Shown here: positions 20,698 through 33,200 of the stretch, piece after piece
How the letters are laid out: every line of letters begins with the position of its first letter
How positions within the stretch are numbered: position 1 is the first letter of the stretch
Origin: Kappaphycus alvarezii
Taxonomy: Eukaryota > Rhodophyta > Florideophyceae > Gigartinales > Solieriaceae
Direction: 5' to 3'
Assembly: GCA_002205965.3 (NCBI GenBank)
Contig: NADL03000540.1
Span: forward strand, 1-64,000
Length of the DNA stretch: 64,000 nucleotides
Made by a program: the position numbers and the translations under genes
Notes under the pieces: generated by a model
Told to the model about the DNA's origin: nothing
Databases searched by the model: none
The model's input: the letters and a program-made list of their open reading frames with translations, nothing else

Positions 20698-21188
20698 TCA
20701 GGTTTCAATAGCTTTGGCATTGTCAGCATGTTTGGGCTGTACAGACTGGCATGGATCGGGTTCAGCATTATCCGACTTTGGCGTCTCCATCACATTCTTC
20801 CCATTACGTAGAGTATCCTCTTTATTTGTGCCGTTGTCCTCCGCAGACGTTTGCTCCCCACCCGCAGCTGATTCGGACACCCCTCTGTTTCCTTCTCATC
20901 TTCAGCAGAACCCTGTTGTTTGTCATCAGCTTGAGGTTTAACGTCTTGCGCAGCTGGTTTTTGGACAGGAGGCAAGCCATATGATGGAATGATGAGGCCT
21001 TGGGCGACACGCCGCTCAAACGACTCGACAATTGCATCGATCTGTTCCTGGAGTTGCTGGCCAATGTATTGCTTGTAGTACTCGCAGACGTTATACTTGT
21101 GGCGATTGCCGTCATTATGCTGTTTCCGTACTGCAACTGAGTCGTTGGTGAGGAAGACGTCGCAGTAGTCGCAGTAACATTTCCCCAT
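20698..21188 (-). CDS. SNRPC: U1 small nuclear ribonucleoprotein C (U1-C)
   Basis: The minus-strand gene starts MGKCYCDYCDVFLT and has the U1-type zinc finger with C6, C9, H24 and H30 in the exact positions of human U1-C, then the helix KYNVCEYYKQYIGQQLQEQID. U1-C stabilises pairing of U1 snRNA with the 5' splice site, so the organism keeps a major spliceosome. The first frame runs to 20790 (132 residues). Near 20885, at GGGG, the neighbouring frame opens into an acidic tail (VSESAAGGEQTSAEDN...) that ends at 20698. The acidic tail looks the more natural protein end, so either a one-base error lies there or the gene truly ends at 20790. The zinc-finger part is certain; the end is not. Confidence 0.9.
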
Positions 21189-24100
21189 TGCGAAATTAAC
21201 AGCGGTGGAAGGCTTTCCGAATAGAATGGTGGCCGAGGCGAGGATGACGTCTCAAGTGCGACTGCGAGGGATTTATGTTGGACATCGTCGGTAAATAATA
21301 CGGGTTTGCAATTATTTTTTCCTCCTGTTCACTGTACATCGCAACCATGGTACAGTACAAATGCCCGAAAATCATTGGATTAAACCGTACTGTAAGCTTT
21401 CCGTGAACTGATTACTGTACAGTGCGGTACAGGACTCCATTCTACATTTCTTACTGCACATGGCCGGCGTGTCACATCCGGTTAGCTCTTGTTGAAGCCG
21501 AATACCGTCGTCGGACCAGGGGCTAGAGGTCAACAGGGTAGCTTTCGACAATTTTTATGACATTGACGTGGTATCACAAATCCTAAGAGCATACCTACCC
21601 GATGCGGAATCCAAATCTAAAGAAAAATTCTCGGAATGCCATTGGCTGGTGTAATTGCTTGAACCACCATCCGATGTCGATATTCAACGGGGGCCGTTGG
21701 ATTTCGATTTCACGTGCCGGTGCGAAATCCAACTCAGATACAGGGCACTGAAACCTCGCACAAACCAACCGACTGCCCGTGGTTCCAATACTCCCCTAAT
21801 CTCAAGAACCCCGGAACCCTATACCAACGTCCTACCCCGCCGCAGATCTCTAAGACCTCGAAAGTCTTCCTCTCTATGCTACACCCTCGCCTCCGCAGAC
21901 ATCCTCCTCACCACCTCCCCTCCCGGCATCTCCGCACAACCTCTCCTGCTTAACCATCCAGAAAAATCCGCTCCCCGTTTCCTCACAAAATCATCGACTC
22001 CCCTACCTGCCTCAGCCCATTCACATTACGACTTAATCTCCCCTTTCACTCATACCACTATCCCCCGCATGTCCATCAAATCTCCACTCTAATAAAAAAG
22101 AACCACTGCAACCCTCCTTGCAGTGAAGAAAGAAATGTAATTTTTTGGATGATGCAGAAGCTGACACCTTCGACGCATTGGCTGCGTCATTCTGGGTTCA
22201 AATGACAAATATCGCGCTTCTTCAACCACAGAAACCTACGAGAATGGGCTCAGTCCCTGGAAAATCTGCAAATATCCAGCGTGACTATTCTGGCGTTCAT
22301 ATGCATTACATGCGAAAGAATGTTTTGGCCACAGGATGAATTCAGACCGGGGACAAACCAAAAATGTCCTGAGCAAACTGATAACGTGTTTGAGCGTCGC
22401 TTTAGAATGCCAGCCAAGAGATGTTTTCAATCGTGTTTGCCCAGCAGTTGTACTTCATTCTGACTATTTGCGCCAAGGAATCCGGCCTGACGCAACTGTT
22501 TGAATGGTAATCTTTCCTTCCTTTAGGTTACAATAGCTCTCCGCACTCTTGCTAATGCTCTTATGGATATGGTGGACGATATGTATGCTGAAATCACAGC
22601 TATTCTATGCCTCAGGGAGTTTTGCAATGTGTTTCGGATTTGTTCGGGTATGTTCACGTACGATCGCCAACAATAACTGACTTACGAAGAGTTGAGCACC
22701 AGTTTGCGAGTATTGGTTTCCCTGTTTGTATGGGCAGCTTAGCTTGCGCCAGTTTGTCTTGGAAAAACTGCCCGATGTAGTGCAATTAACACTCCTACTG
22801 CACTGGCACCGGCAAAGCGGATTTTGGTGATCTTTTTGTGATCCAATTCATTTACAGGGCATCGCACTGCTACCAGCAGTTACTGTAAAGTACTGCTGTG
22901 GATATTTGCGAACAACCTCGAGATAATGAACTTCCGATTCCAGTATAGGTTGTGTAATTGGTACCTTATACCATGGAGCCTTACCACTATGGGTGCAGGC
23001 TGATGTGAATAGTGCACTGCGCTGCACTATACGTGAAGCAACAACCGAGTTGTGCGCGTAAACGGGTTACGCTGAGATGAAAGGGCAACTGAGTTGCCAA
23101 TGATGACTACAACTGCGCTGTACATATGAATTGATTGCACTGTGCATGGTTTGTGATTGTACTGTGTGCATGGCTTTAGATTGCACTGTGTGCATGGTTT
23201 ATGAAGTGTACTGCCTACACTGGTTACAATTTATACGTGTCAACGGCTGGATTCGTTTGAGTATTTAAGGTACGAATAGCGGCCCTCGTCCCATGTGAAA
23301 AGAGGTAGCCGCCAACTTTTGCCGATTCTCGTGCCTACCCTCGAAGTTTAGACATTTACACTTTGCTTTTCTGTGCACCTGAATAGAAGCTTCTCCAGTT
23401 CGCTCTGGATACGACACATTATTTGTCTTTCGTTTGACATCATCCATGAACTTAATGTATGCTGCCAATGTTTGATTTCTGAGTACCTCTTTTTTTCCCG
23501 CTTCCAGATGCTGGGTCTTCGGATGCAGCATAAAACGCACGGCAAGCGGTCACAGTCTCTTCCAATATCCAACCTTTCTCACAACTCATTGTTCTGTATC
23601 TTTTAATCTCTTGACTGATTGAGACCCTGGAATAAAGATTTGTTGATATCGTGGATACTGTATTGCATGTTTGAAGTGGCTCTTGAATTGAGTCGTTGTT
23701 CTGAAGTGGCTCAAATACAGCAACATGGGAAGTGGTTCCTGAAAGAATGCTTTGTTTTTCCCTTTGCGCGCCAATGGGAACATAAATTTCGCAGATGTTC
23801 TGGTGTTTCTGTTTTGCACCAAAAAGGTGTTTCGGTTCTGTCTGGTAGCTTATTACTTGCAGGGAAGGCAGTGTAAAGTTCGGAAGGAGATGGTGCCATC
23901 GCCAGCAGTGGGTTTGAAGTAATATGAATGGGATACCGAAGTAATGTGTTGACTCGTCGAAACTTTATTGCAGCAGTATGTAATGCTGTTCTTCTGGGTG
24001 AGTTTATAACCGATTGTAAAACGGAAGGACTCATCGACGAAAAATTGAATACAGCAGCGCAATCATATAAATTTGTTATCTGATTGGTCAAATGGTTGCA

Positions 24101-24358
24101 TTTCGCAATCTAAAATCGCGATGAAAACGTGGGCATTTTGATCGCGATAAGGAAAACTCGGAATCTAAAATCTAAAAAGTTGATTGGCTTCAGAATCTAT
24201 TTCCATGAGTACGTCGGACTTCTCGACATCCAAATCTAAAAAACTGTTGCATTTGTATTTTAGAAAACCGGTAGGGATGCTCTAATAAATTCGCGTTACA
24301 GTACTTCTGAACTTGAGCCTCACGAAATGAAACAGAAACTGAGCCCTATTGTACTTTC
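21189..24358. other. Unrecognised 3.2-kb region
   Basis: No protein family is recognisable on either strand. The first 460 bases upstream of U1-C contain several TACAGTA palindromes (21346-21356, 21416-21435). A 145-codon frame at 21655-22092 lacks an ATG start and shows only proline/serine-rich low complexity, so it is not called. From about 22.1 kb on the DNA is AT-richer with scattered short frames and looks like decayed transposon sequence. A small tandem repeat lies at 23133-23202. Confidence 0.5.
23133..23202. repeat. Three-unit tandem repeat, about 22-24 bp
   Basis: Three successive copies of GATTGCACTGTGTGCATGGTTT-like sequence (with GATTGTACTG in the middle copy). Each unit has a palindromic core around TGTGCA. 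No gene is associated. Confidence 0.7.
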
Positions 24359-24446
24359 TGTGAGAGGAAGACTCTACCTCCACTTTACTTGACGCTTTTG
24401 TCGTCGTCGGTGAGCTTAAAACTATCTTTCTACTGTAATGATTGAC
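24359..24446 (-). repeat. 3' LTR of the Copia fossil
   Basis: Same-orientation match to 28886-28975 with about seven differences in 88 bases, ending CTCTCACA on the minus strand. A short purine stretch (CGAAAAG) precedes it. Confidence 0.78.
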
Positions 24447-27400
24447 TTTTCGGAAATGCGGCGCAGCAATGTAGTCATGATGATGTTTGACAGTCCCCGG
24501 TTGCTGCGTCGCATTTCGTCGCTGGGTTGGAGAGAACGGTAATATTTTTGTAGAGTTCTTGAAACCGTGTGCGATGGAGTGGTTTCGTTAGGAGGTCTGC
24601 TAACATGCTTTGGGTGGGTATGCGATGTAGATTGATGTGTTTCTCGGCGATGTTGTGCTGAAGGTAGTGATGACGAAGGTCAATGTATTTCTCCCTTTCG
24701 TTGGCGCTTGATTCTCTGCTATGAGAATCGCCGAGTTGTTGTCAATGTGATGAGTTGTTGGTTTGTTGGTTCTTTCGAGATGGGAGCGGCTGTCTGCGGG
24801 CGATTTCTAAGCTATTTCGTGTGTTGTGTGGCGTTCGTGGCGGTGATGTATACAGCCTCTATTGTCGATAGAGCGAAAATTTTATGCTTGCTGGAGAGAC
24901 AGTATATTTTTGTTCTGTTGAAGAGATGAAAATTGCCCTGATAGATTTTCTGCTCTTCAAATTGGCGAAGTCCGCATCACTGAATACTGCTAAAAGTAGC
25001 TGTGGTTGGGATTTTTCGTTCTTGAAGAGAAATATATATGCACGGGTGCCGCGAAGGTATCGCAGGAGAGATTTAAGTGCTTGCTGCTGGTGCTTCTGAG
25101 GCTGTGTCATGTGCTATGCTAGTCTGTTGGTTGCGTTCATGATATAGGGTCGTGGGCTGTCCGTGAATTACCGTATCTCGCAGAGGACTTGGCGGTATTG
25201 TTTTGCTTCTGCAGAGGTGATTTGCTTTGTGTGAGGGTGTTGATCCAGGTTGGATAGTGACTTGTACGGTGTATTGGTGAGATTGCAATTTTTCATTTGG
25301 GTTTTTTGCAGTAACGCATCAATGGAATCGGGTTGCGCCACGTGAATGTCGCCATTTTTCAGATGTGTAATGGTCCAGTTTAAGAATCTGGTGGGCTTTC
25401 CTAGCCGCTTGATTTGGTACTTCTGGTGATATTATAATGCGTCGATTTGTTGTTGTGTGGATCCCAGCACTAGAAAGTCGTCTAAAGTTGTAAGGACGAT
25501 CGTATGTCCTGTGGATGAAGTTTTTGTGTACAGACATGGGTCATGATATGATGCTTTGTATCTCAGTATGGTTAAGAACTTCTCTAATCCGCGATTGTAG
25601 TAATACGCCGCGGGTGAGGAGCCGTAGAGATTGCCGATTAATCTGCAGTATTTTCATTTATGCCTGTAGGTGCCATTAAAAGTGGGAATTTGTCGTAGAT
25701 AAACTGCACCGTCATGCTGATATGATTCGTGCAGATAAGCGGACTTTATTTCAAAATGTTCCAGTGGGAATCCACACGCTGCGGGAGCTGCGATGAGCAT
25801 GCGCTGTGTTGTTCGATCTGCGGTATAGGTCGTGATGTTTTTGGAGTCAAAGTGTAGACCTGGTTTCATGAGGTCGCCTCGTAGATTGCAACGTGCTTTA
25901 CGCTGTATGATGTGGCCTTCAGTTAACCTTTTGTAACGGTATAACATCATGAGGGGGATGATTGTTTCTTTGGGCGGAACAAAATCGGCTGGGAGCCATT
26001 TGATGCTGACGTATTGATCTATGTTTTGGAGTTCTTCGTCATGTGCTTTTAGCAATTCCTGTACATCGGGGTTATTTCTTGCTTGATTAAGTGTGGCGGA
26101 GGCTGGCTTGCGTATGTCTCTTTCGATGGGAGTTTAGTTTTGATGCGTGGCTCGAGCTTTAAAGTCTATGGTTGTGGTGTGTGCAGGGTCGGTTTCATGA
26201 TTATAAGGGTGGAAGTCTTTCGCCCTTATTGCTTGGTATTGGTTGTTGCGGAGATTGAGCGCTACTATATGATCTAGTGTGGTTGGATACATGTACCGAG
26301 CTGGATCTCCTCGTGTTTTTAGCTTTTATTTAGCTAATAGACGGTAATTGTGCCTAACTGTCCGAAGATGAAGAGGCGTTGTAGCTTTGGCTTGGTACCG
26401 TACCACATGTGGTATGGGGATGTATCGATTGCGGAATGATGCATGAGGTTGTATTTGAACAGTGTATCTCTCGCCGCATCTTCCCAGTATTGATCTCCTA
26501 GATTGACCGTGTCTAAGAGAGCTCGAAGCGAGTTCATTATCGTGCGGTTGAAGCGTTCGTCAATAGAATTTTCCTGGATTGATGCGATGTACGGAGATGA
26601 TGTTGTAATTTGTATTTTGCATATATGGCTTGCAATCTCTCAAAGGTATATTCCTTGGCATTTTCTGTTCTGAGGTTATGTAGAGGGTGCTGCATTTGTT
26701 TCTAAATATGATGTAGGCTTTCTTCTATGTGTTGTGGAATGTCTTTGCAGTCTTTCATGAAGTTCCATATCGCAAATCGACTTGCCCAAAAGATTGGAAA
26801 GAGTAAGTGATTTTTTCCGTGGGTGGTTGTGGATTTGATAGGCCACAAGTGTCTGAGCATATGTACACTCCTGTTCTGTGTTGATTAGTTTTGCGTTTTT
26901 GATTGTGGGGTATAGCTTTGCATGTTGACAGGAACTGCAGCTGAGTGGGATGTTGGTTGGTAACTTTGTCTGCATGTTGGGGATGAGGCCCTTTTGTGCG
27001 TTCATGGCTGGTTTGGTGGGATGTGCATGATTGAGCCGAATTTGCCAGTTCTGGAGTACATCTTGGAGGCTTGTGCACGTTAATGCTCTTTGTGGATTGG
27101 CGAGAGTGGAAATAATACTTTTACGGTGTGCTTGAGCTTTGGAATAGTGACTGGTGGGGAGGAGGTACCGGGTTGGGATAATATGCGTCGTAATGAGGAG
27201 GTCGGTGGTGTTGGTGTTCGTTGGGAGTTACGCGGATATGAAGATTTGGTTTGTGCACGTTTCGGTGCTTTTTATGGTATTGTTCGTGAGGTGTATTCCT
27301 TGCAGAGTGTGCCGCTCAGCTGATATTGGTTGTTACGCCATAATGCTTGAGCTACTACTTGAAGAGAGGAATTTATGTGTCGATTATGTACCCTTGATGG

Positions 27401-28873
27401 GGTTGAGGGCGATTAATCCGTATCGGTTGGCGAGATAATTATTTGAAGGAGATTGCGCTTCAGGTGTCGATTCGCAATTGCGTACGTGGTTGTGGTCTAA
27501 TTACTGTTTCTCAGATTAATTCGGATCTTCGCATGGTGCGTGCATCGGGACTGTGCGTTTATGTGGTATTGATTAGTACGATGTTGTGGAAAGGGTGCAT
27601 TAAGGGAGTGTAAGGGTTTGGAGGGGTAGGGTGGGCGCCATTGTCCAAAAGAAACGTAATTTGGGAGCGGATGCTGGCTTCGGATGTCAAATCCGCTGAG
27701 GGGGAGAGAGGGGAGTGGTGGGGTACTGGTTTGAATTGCGGGTGATGGAATACCAGCGGTTGCTGCGGATTGAAATTAGAGTAGCTCTGCATTTGCGCAT
27801 AGTTAGCCTGCCGCTTTATGTGATATTTCGGGTGGCGGCAGTCGTTGCATTCTTCATCTGTGTGAATAGATTGTATCCCAAGTGATGTTTGGAATCGGCA
27901 TGGTATGAATCCTGGCGGTAAGCGGCTAGTAGTAAATGCGGTTCGACGGAGGGGACGAAAGGTACGCCTGGGTTGCCCTCGATCTCGATAGTTCCCGGTG
28001 AGTCAGTATGGAACGTAGTCCGCGGCGAAGCTTATTGATGCAGAAGCTTGTGGGGTAGGGCCGTGTAAGTTTTGGTATAAGGTGTGCAGTTCTTTGAACT
28101 TGTTTAAAAATTGGTTCACCGTTTTGGGGTTTCTGAATGATAATGGGTCCTAGTATGGGATGTAGCATGCTGTTCTTTCGAAGTCCATTGATTACGAATT
28201 CCACAGTGGTTTCTTCATTTTTGATATTGGTATAACGAGCGGCGATCATCTTTGACGGATGGCGATGTGAGTCCTCACATATTCCTCAATAGTTGTTTGA
28301 TTCGTGAACGAGATGTTTTCTGCTTCGTTCTTTACGAAGCGATGTTCTTCCTTGGAGGATTGATTGATGTGCTCTTTGATGGCTTAAACTAGATCATATG
28401 GTGTAAGTCAGTCGTCGGGTACGAGAAGCAGTCCGATAATATGGGCTGAGACGCTACTGAGGACTGCATAGAGTAGTTTGGACCTTTTTGTAGTGAATGC
28501 TTCAAGTTCTGCTCGGTTTACTAGTTCAGAGGGGCTGCTAACTAAGTGGGAGCTGGCTTTGATTATTATGGCGTACGTTTCCAACGCTAAGTACCATGTT
28601 GCGTAGTTTGATGGATCTAGTTCTGGAAGTTTTGGATGACGGTCATTGTCCATGTCGTCGATGTGGGGAATTTTTTCTGTGGTGTCGTGTGGTATGTAAT
28701 TATCGTTGTCTTCGTTGAGTGCGCTGGTGTATAGGTCTGCTGTGGTTTCCTCGATTTCTTTGGGGTTTTGTCGTCGTGCGCGACGGAGAGTACGGGTATC
28801 GTTGGAGTTCGAGGTGAGTAATTGATGGAGGTAGTGCGTGTGATGTTGTGGGTGGCAACTTCTTGTTGACGTC

Positions 28874-28885
28874 GGGCTCATAACC
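28874..28885 (-). other. Half-tRNA primer-binding site (initiator Met anticodon arm)
   Basis: GGTTATGAGCCC on the minus strand starts at the base after the LTR. Its complement GGGCTCATAACC is the anticodon stem-loop of initiator tRNA-Met with the CAT anticodon, the primer known from Drosophila copia and yeast Ty5, which use a cleaved tRNA half. It is not a tRNA gene because nothing else of a cloverleaf is present. Confidence 0.6.
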
Positions 28886-28975
28886 TGTGAGAGGAAGACT
28901 CTACAGGTCACTTTACTTGACGCTAGTGTCGTCATCGGTGAGCTTAAAACTATCTTTCTACTGTAATGATTGACA
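28886..28975 (-). repeat. 5' LTR of the Copia fossil
   Basis: On the minus strand it reads TGTCAATC...CTCTCACA, so it has TG and CA ends. It matches 24359-24446 in the same orientation. At about 90 bases it is among the shorter LTRs one sees in Copia elements. Confidence 0.8.
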
Positions 28976-29110
28976 CTCCCACTTCCTGATTCCAAACTGA
29001 AATACACGTGTGCATGATACTGTAATGGAAAAGAATGAATGCACAGAGAGAGAGATCTTTTTCAGCGAAACTCCGCATTGGCAGTGGTCTCCAACGCGGC
29101 TTGTTTGCTT

Positions 29111-29538
29111 GCTAGTGACTATCCGACCAAGTACTGTCCTCATATAAGGACAATTTCCGTTACATTTTGTAAGGTAAATGTTTTGGAAGCCCGAAATTTT
29201 TACTAGAAAAAAAGGTTTTTTATGTTTAGTTACAGTACAGCAATTTTTACTGTACATGCGCTCTCGTTTCTGAAACCCCCCACGATAATACGAACTATTT
29301 TACCTTCCAAAATGAAGTCGTTTTCACAACTTCTTGCGAAGAGCGAAAGCTGGTGAGGGAAAACTGCTCTAGCCTTCACCGAGGTCAACAATCCAGAAAA
29401 GTTTGTTTCGATCGGCCATCTACACTCATGAACTAATGCGGAGGGACAAGAAATGCGCTGAGGTAAAAAAAATTTGTATTGAAAAAGAAGTGCTAAAAGT
29501 AGTCCTTATATGAGGACAACGGTCAAATAGACACTAGC
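29111..29538 (+). mobile_element. MITE, copy 1
   Basis: A 428-base element with terminal inverted repeats: GCTAGTGACTATCCGACC at the left and the complement of GCTAGTGTCTATTTGACC at the right. Just inside each end is a palindromic block TGTCCTCATATAAGGAC. There is no reading frame of note, so it is a non-autonomous DNA element. Copy 2 at 43638-44088 matches over its whole length in the opposite orientation. Target duplication is unclear; CTAG at both ends is the only candidate. Confidence 0.8.
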
Positions 29539-30238
29539 CTCCCCTCCACTTGCTGGTACAGTGAAGCGCCATCAGCGCTTAGAACCTTTCATATACATGC
29601 TCACTACCACCATACAAGCTGACTCGGTATCAGCCAGCTTATCCGTTAAACGAACCCGTCGTGCCCCCTTATCTACATAGAGTGTGCACCGACTGACCGA
29701 CGATTCATTTAGGAGCTACCTGGATGGACTAGGTCGGTCACGTGCAGTGGGACCCACGACATGATGGCCATTGCCACCGACCACCACAAAACGCAACTGT
29801 TTGAGAATAAGAAGAAGACTTTACCAAGCAGGAAAGGGGGGGCTAGCGGGCCTCAAAACTGATACGCTGGTACATGCGCGTACGAATAGTAGTGTCCGAG
29901 GTGTGGCATTTCCTAGCAACACGGGAAGCAAACTCTTCGATAAATAACCCAGTTTCCAGAGAAGGGGCACCGAAGGAATCAAAAAACTCGGGGCCGCAAT
30001 CGGAAACCCGGGGCGCAGGAGGTCTGGGAGGGGGGCACCAGGTGCCTTGACATCTTGTGTTATATGTCTACGACCTTGCAGTGATGCGTAACGGCGGCTG
30101 CCCTCACATAGGAGGGGGAAGAGGTTTGGGTGTTTTACTCTTGGAAGATATATTCGATCTATCCCATGGTTTTCCAGACAACCACAATCGACACAAAAAG
30201 GGTATATCGACACAGTAATGGGGAAAGAACTACGCTCC
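29539..30238. other. Sequence between MITE and LINE, unassigned
   Basis: About 700 bases follow the MITE. A 130-codon minus-strand frame (29821-30213) resembles nothing I know and lies where the 3' untranslated region of the next LINE would be. No RNA gene or repeat was recognised. Confidence 0.4.
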
Positions 30239-33200
30239 CTAAAATGCTACCTTCAGGCCAGCCATCAAGCAGGCCGCCTTGGACATGACGGCTGCTGCGG
30301 CGTGCCTTTGCATCAAAACCCCCCGAACCTTTCCGTACGTCTCCAGTGCCCTCACGGCCACGTTCCTTGCCACGTCATTTAGCACTGCACATGCATCCGG
30401 GTGCCACCCTCCAAGAGTCGAGATTGGCACAGGCACGAGCCTACCTCTGGTGGAGGTCGCGATAAAGGATTGATATCGTCTCTGCTTTGCATTTGATCCT
30501 CACACAGGATGTCGGCTGCACTAAACTCCGTACCACGGACAGGATTCTCAACTTCAAACTCATAATCCAGGCCGGTGAGGCGGGAAACGTGCCACTCGAA
30601 CACGTTGCGGAAGGAGTCGTGGCTGTGAATGCGTCCAAACTGTTAGACGCAGCGGTCTCCTGCATGGAAACGGGTCTGTGTAGACTGGGAGAACGGAGGG
30701 CCTGTGCAGCTTGGTGCTCCAGTGCTACAACGACACCTTCGTCGCAGTGGTGGGATGCGCCAATAGGAAAAGCGGCGGCCGCCTTGTGAAGAAAACGTCA
30801 GGCCGCGTATGCGATGACGGGTAGCTTCCTCGGAGTGGCAGCTAGGACGAGGCACCCTCATCCATAGGTCATCTTCCCAATAAACCTATGCCTTGGCCTC
30901 TTGCTGTGCCCAATTTAGATGAGATTGAAGATTGACGGGCATGTCAGTAGGGGAGGCAGGGTCAAAGGCACCTAGGTCCGTGACGAACGGATCGCCTTGG
31001 ATCCGGAGGACGAAGTTGAGCAGGGCCGATAGTGCCTGGTTGACCAGGAAGGATCTTTCGCCACGAGCGTGTTTCCCAAGGAAGGTGATGGAGCGGGGTG
31101 TAGAGTAAGGGCCGTCCGCAAGTGGGCGTGGGCAGCGTCCAGAATGCTGGCAGCGACAGCCCATTGCAGGTAGGGATCGATCATGGAGAACCCATGCCCT
31201 CCTAGACGGAGGGGGAGACATGCTTTTTCCCAGGCGACATCCGTTAGGGAGGCGTGATGAAGCGCAACATAAGAGGACCGGTGAAGAGAGTTAAATTTAG
31301 CTGTAGACTCAGCTGCGTGCTGAGGGTCAGCAAGCCGAAACGTTGGAAGCACACGGCATGCCGAGGCAAATAGGCTGTGCATGTGAAAACGAGCCCGGGG
31401 TCCCAGACCCTCAAGACTCACCCCCCTCCAGACTCAAATACCACGTCACCTCTTTCTTTAAACATGACAATTTCATTCCGCAGGTCCCTTTTTATTCTAG
31501 GGCTAGACAAAAGCCAAGGGACGAAACGCGTTGACGCGATGCGAAGTACCCAGCGTTTAGCGTAGTTACAAAAGTCATGACGCGTGAATTTCTCGCTCTT
31601 CTAAGACGCTCCACTACCATGTGTCGAATTCTTTCTCCGGCACAAACCTCCCAAGACTTCTTTGACGTTTCTTTAAACTCGAATCGCAGATGGCGTGCAT
31701 CTCATGCTATTACCACTGCAAAGCCACTGTCACCGACGGGAGCAGTGCCCTACAAGAACTTCTCACAGCCGCAACTCCAAAAAGAGCCCCAGCGCGCGGA
31801 CTCCCTGGAATATGCTTTCGACATTCTTTTGACCTGGCGTATCCCATTTCGATTGCCACTATTGCTCGGAAACTGAGTGTGATGTCGTCGGCAAACCATC
31901 GGTGCAGCTGCAGTTGCCTGGCCGTGAATTTCCTTTGCCAATGGGTGGAAAGCCAATAAAAGTATCAGCATGTTAGCATCGGTTCCCTGTTGCTTGATTT
32001 CCTGGCTCGGTACAATACATCAAGGACCGACGCCGCAGGTAGGATCAACGAGGGTTTGGTGCGGACGCAGACCGTATTCAAAGGCGACAGGGAGACGGAG
32101 CTTTGCCGGACAGGAGATCTATCATTAGTTGTCTGAAGAATCGGTTGAGTATGTTGTGATCATCGACCAACACCAGTTCATATCCTTTTTCTGTCTCTCT
32201 GTCCTCAACGATGAACTCTGTGGACAATGGCATCTAGTTCGTTCGAAACTCAATTAGCTACCTGCAGTGGCGTGAGGTAATCCCTCGAGTCTTCCAACGC
32301 CTGAGGGAGCAGCGCCTCTATTAAGGGCCGACGGAGAGCCGACCCAATAGATAGTGGACGGATCTCGTCGGGGCAATAGTGTAGCTGAGGAGATGACCGG
32401 AATTGTCTCTTCTGGAAGGTTGTCCTTCGCCAGTCTTGAGACTACAGCAGTAAGGGCCGATATTCCGGTTATAACTGCCTGGGGAGAGACTTTCATTTTG
32501 GCTAAGAGATGGAGAAGGGGTAATGGCATTCTGTCGCGGCATGGTACTGAGTTCAGGTTGAGTTTCCTGTCCGCCCGCATAACTGCCCCGGATTGATAGA
32601 GCGCACTGGTGAATAGCACGAGGGATACAGATTTACCGTGCGGCAAATAACTATGGGGTCGCATATGTTTGCAATGTGGGAGTGTTGCAAGTTTCGCATA
32701 ACTCGCCTGCAATGGGCGTCGAAGCCGAGGCATGCAGCTTTGAGGTGTTTGGGATCAGAACTCCCGCCACCACTTTGTGATCGCGTCCGGCCCTCCAGTT
32801 TTCTTGTGCCTGATGAGCTTGCATGGCTTCCCTCCACAGTTCGTTGGCTGTTCCGGTAAATGCGTTCCCTGAGGGCATGAGCTTGTCCTTTCTTCGGTCG
32901 CTATCCAGTTTAGCCTTCCCACGCAGCATCGTAAGACCGCAGTTGGCGGAGATGGATCTGAGGGAAACCAGCGTGAACTTGCTCTCTGGCTTGTGTATCG
33001 GAGGTTGAAGAGAGGAGTGGAATGAGGAGAACACTCAGGCAGTGGTTGCTGATGGTGGGGATACGGTCGAATATTTCCGAAGGTCTAGATTGATGTGTGC
33101 AGGGCATAATGCGACGTGGATCTGGAGTGGGCTGGGGAGTGTGCGAGTAGGCATGACGGAGAGAGCAATAGACGTCCTTGGACTCGATAGAGGCCAGATG

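Larger units (their letters stand above)
24359..28975 (-). mobile_element. Copia-type LTR fossil with about 90-bp LTRs
   Basis: Direct repeats of about 90 bases bound the element (24359-24446 and 28886-28975). On the minus strand the parts are gag with a DPSNYATWYLAL block (about 28600), a cysteine/histidine pre-integrase region (about 26930), integrase end (26530-26340, YWEDAARDTLFKYN, GTKP), Copia reverse transcriptase (about 26050-25660) and RNase H (SDADFANL...RKS, about 25000). Integrase before RT marks the Copia order. Directly inside the 5' LTR the sequence complementary to GGGCTCATAACC (28874-28885) fits a primer site for the anticodon arm of initiator methionine tRNA. The element is heavily broken, with well over ten interruptions. 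About seven differences in 88 aligned LTR bases make it clearly older than the Ty3/gypsy element. Five-base flanks (CTTTC and CTCCC) are at best a decayed target duplication. Confidence 0.85.

Noticed and set aside
21655-22092. 145-codon plus-strand frame
   Set aside because: No ATG start, low-complexity proline/serine content and no recognised motif; too weak to call a gene.
28874-28885. tRNA-Met-like sequence as a tRNA gene fragment
   Set aside because: Only the anticodon arm complement is present and it abuts an LTR end; a primer-binding site explains it.
29821-30213. 130-codon minus-strand frame downstream of LINE C
   Set aside because: No recognised domain and it lies in the probable 3' untranslated region of the LINE.
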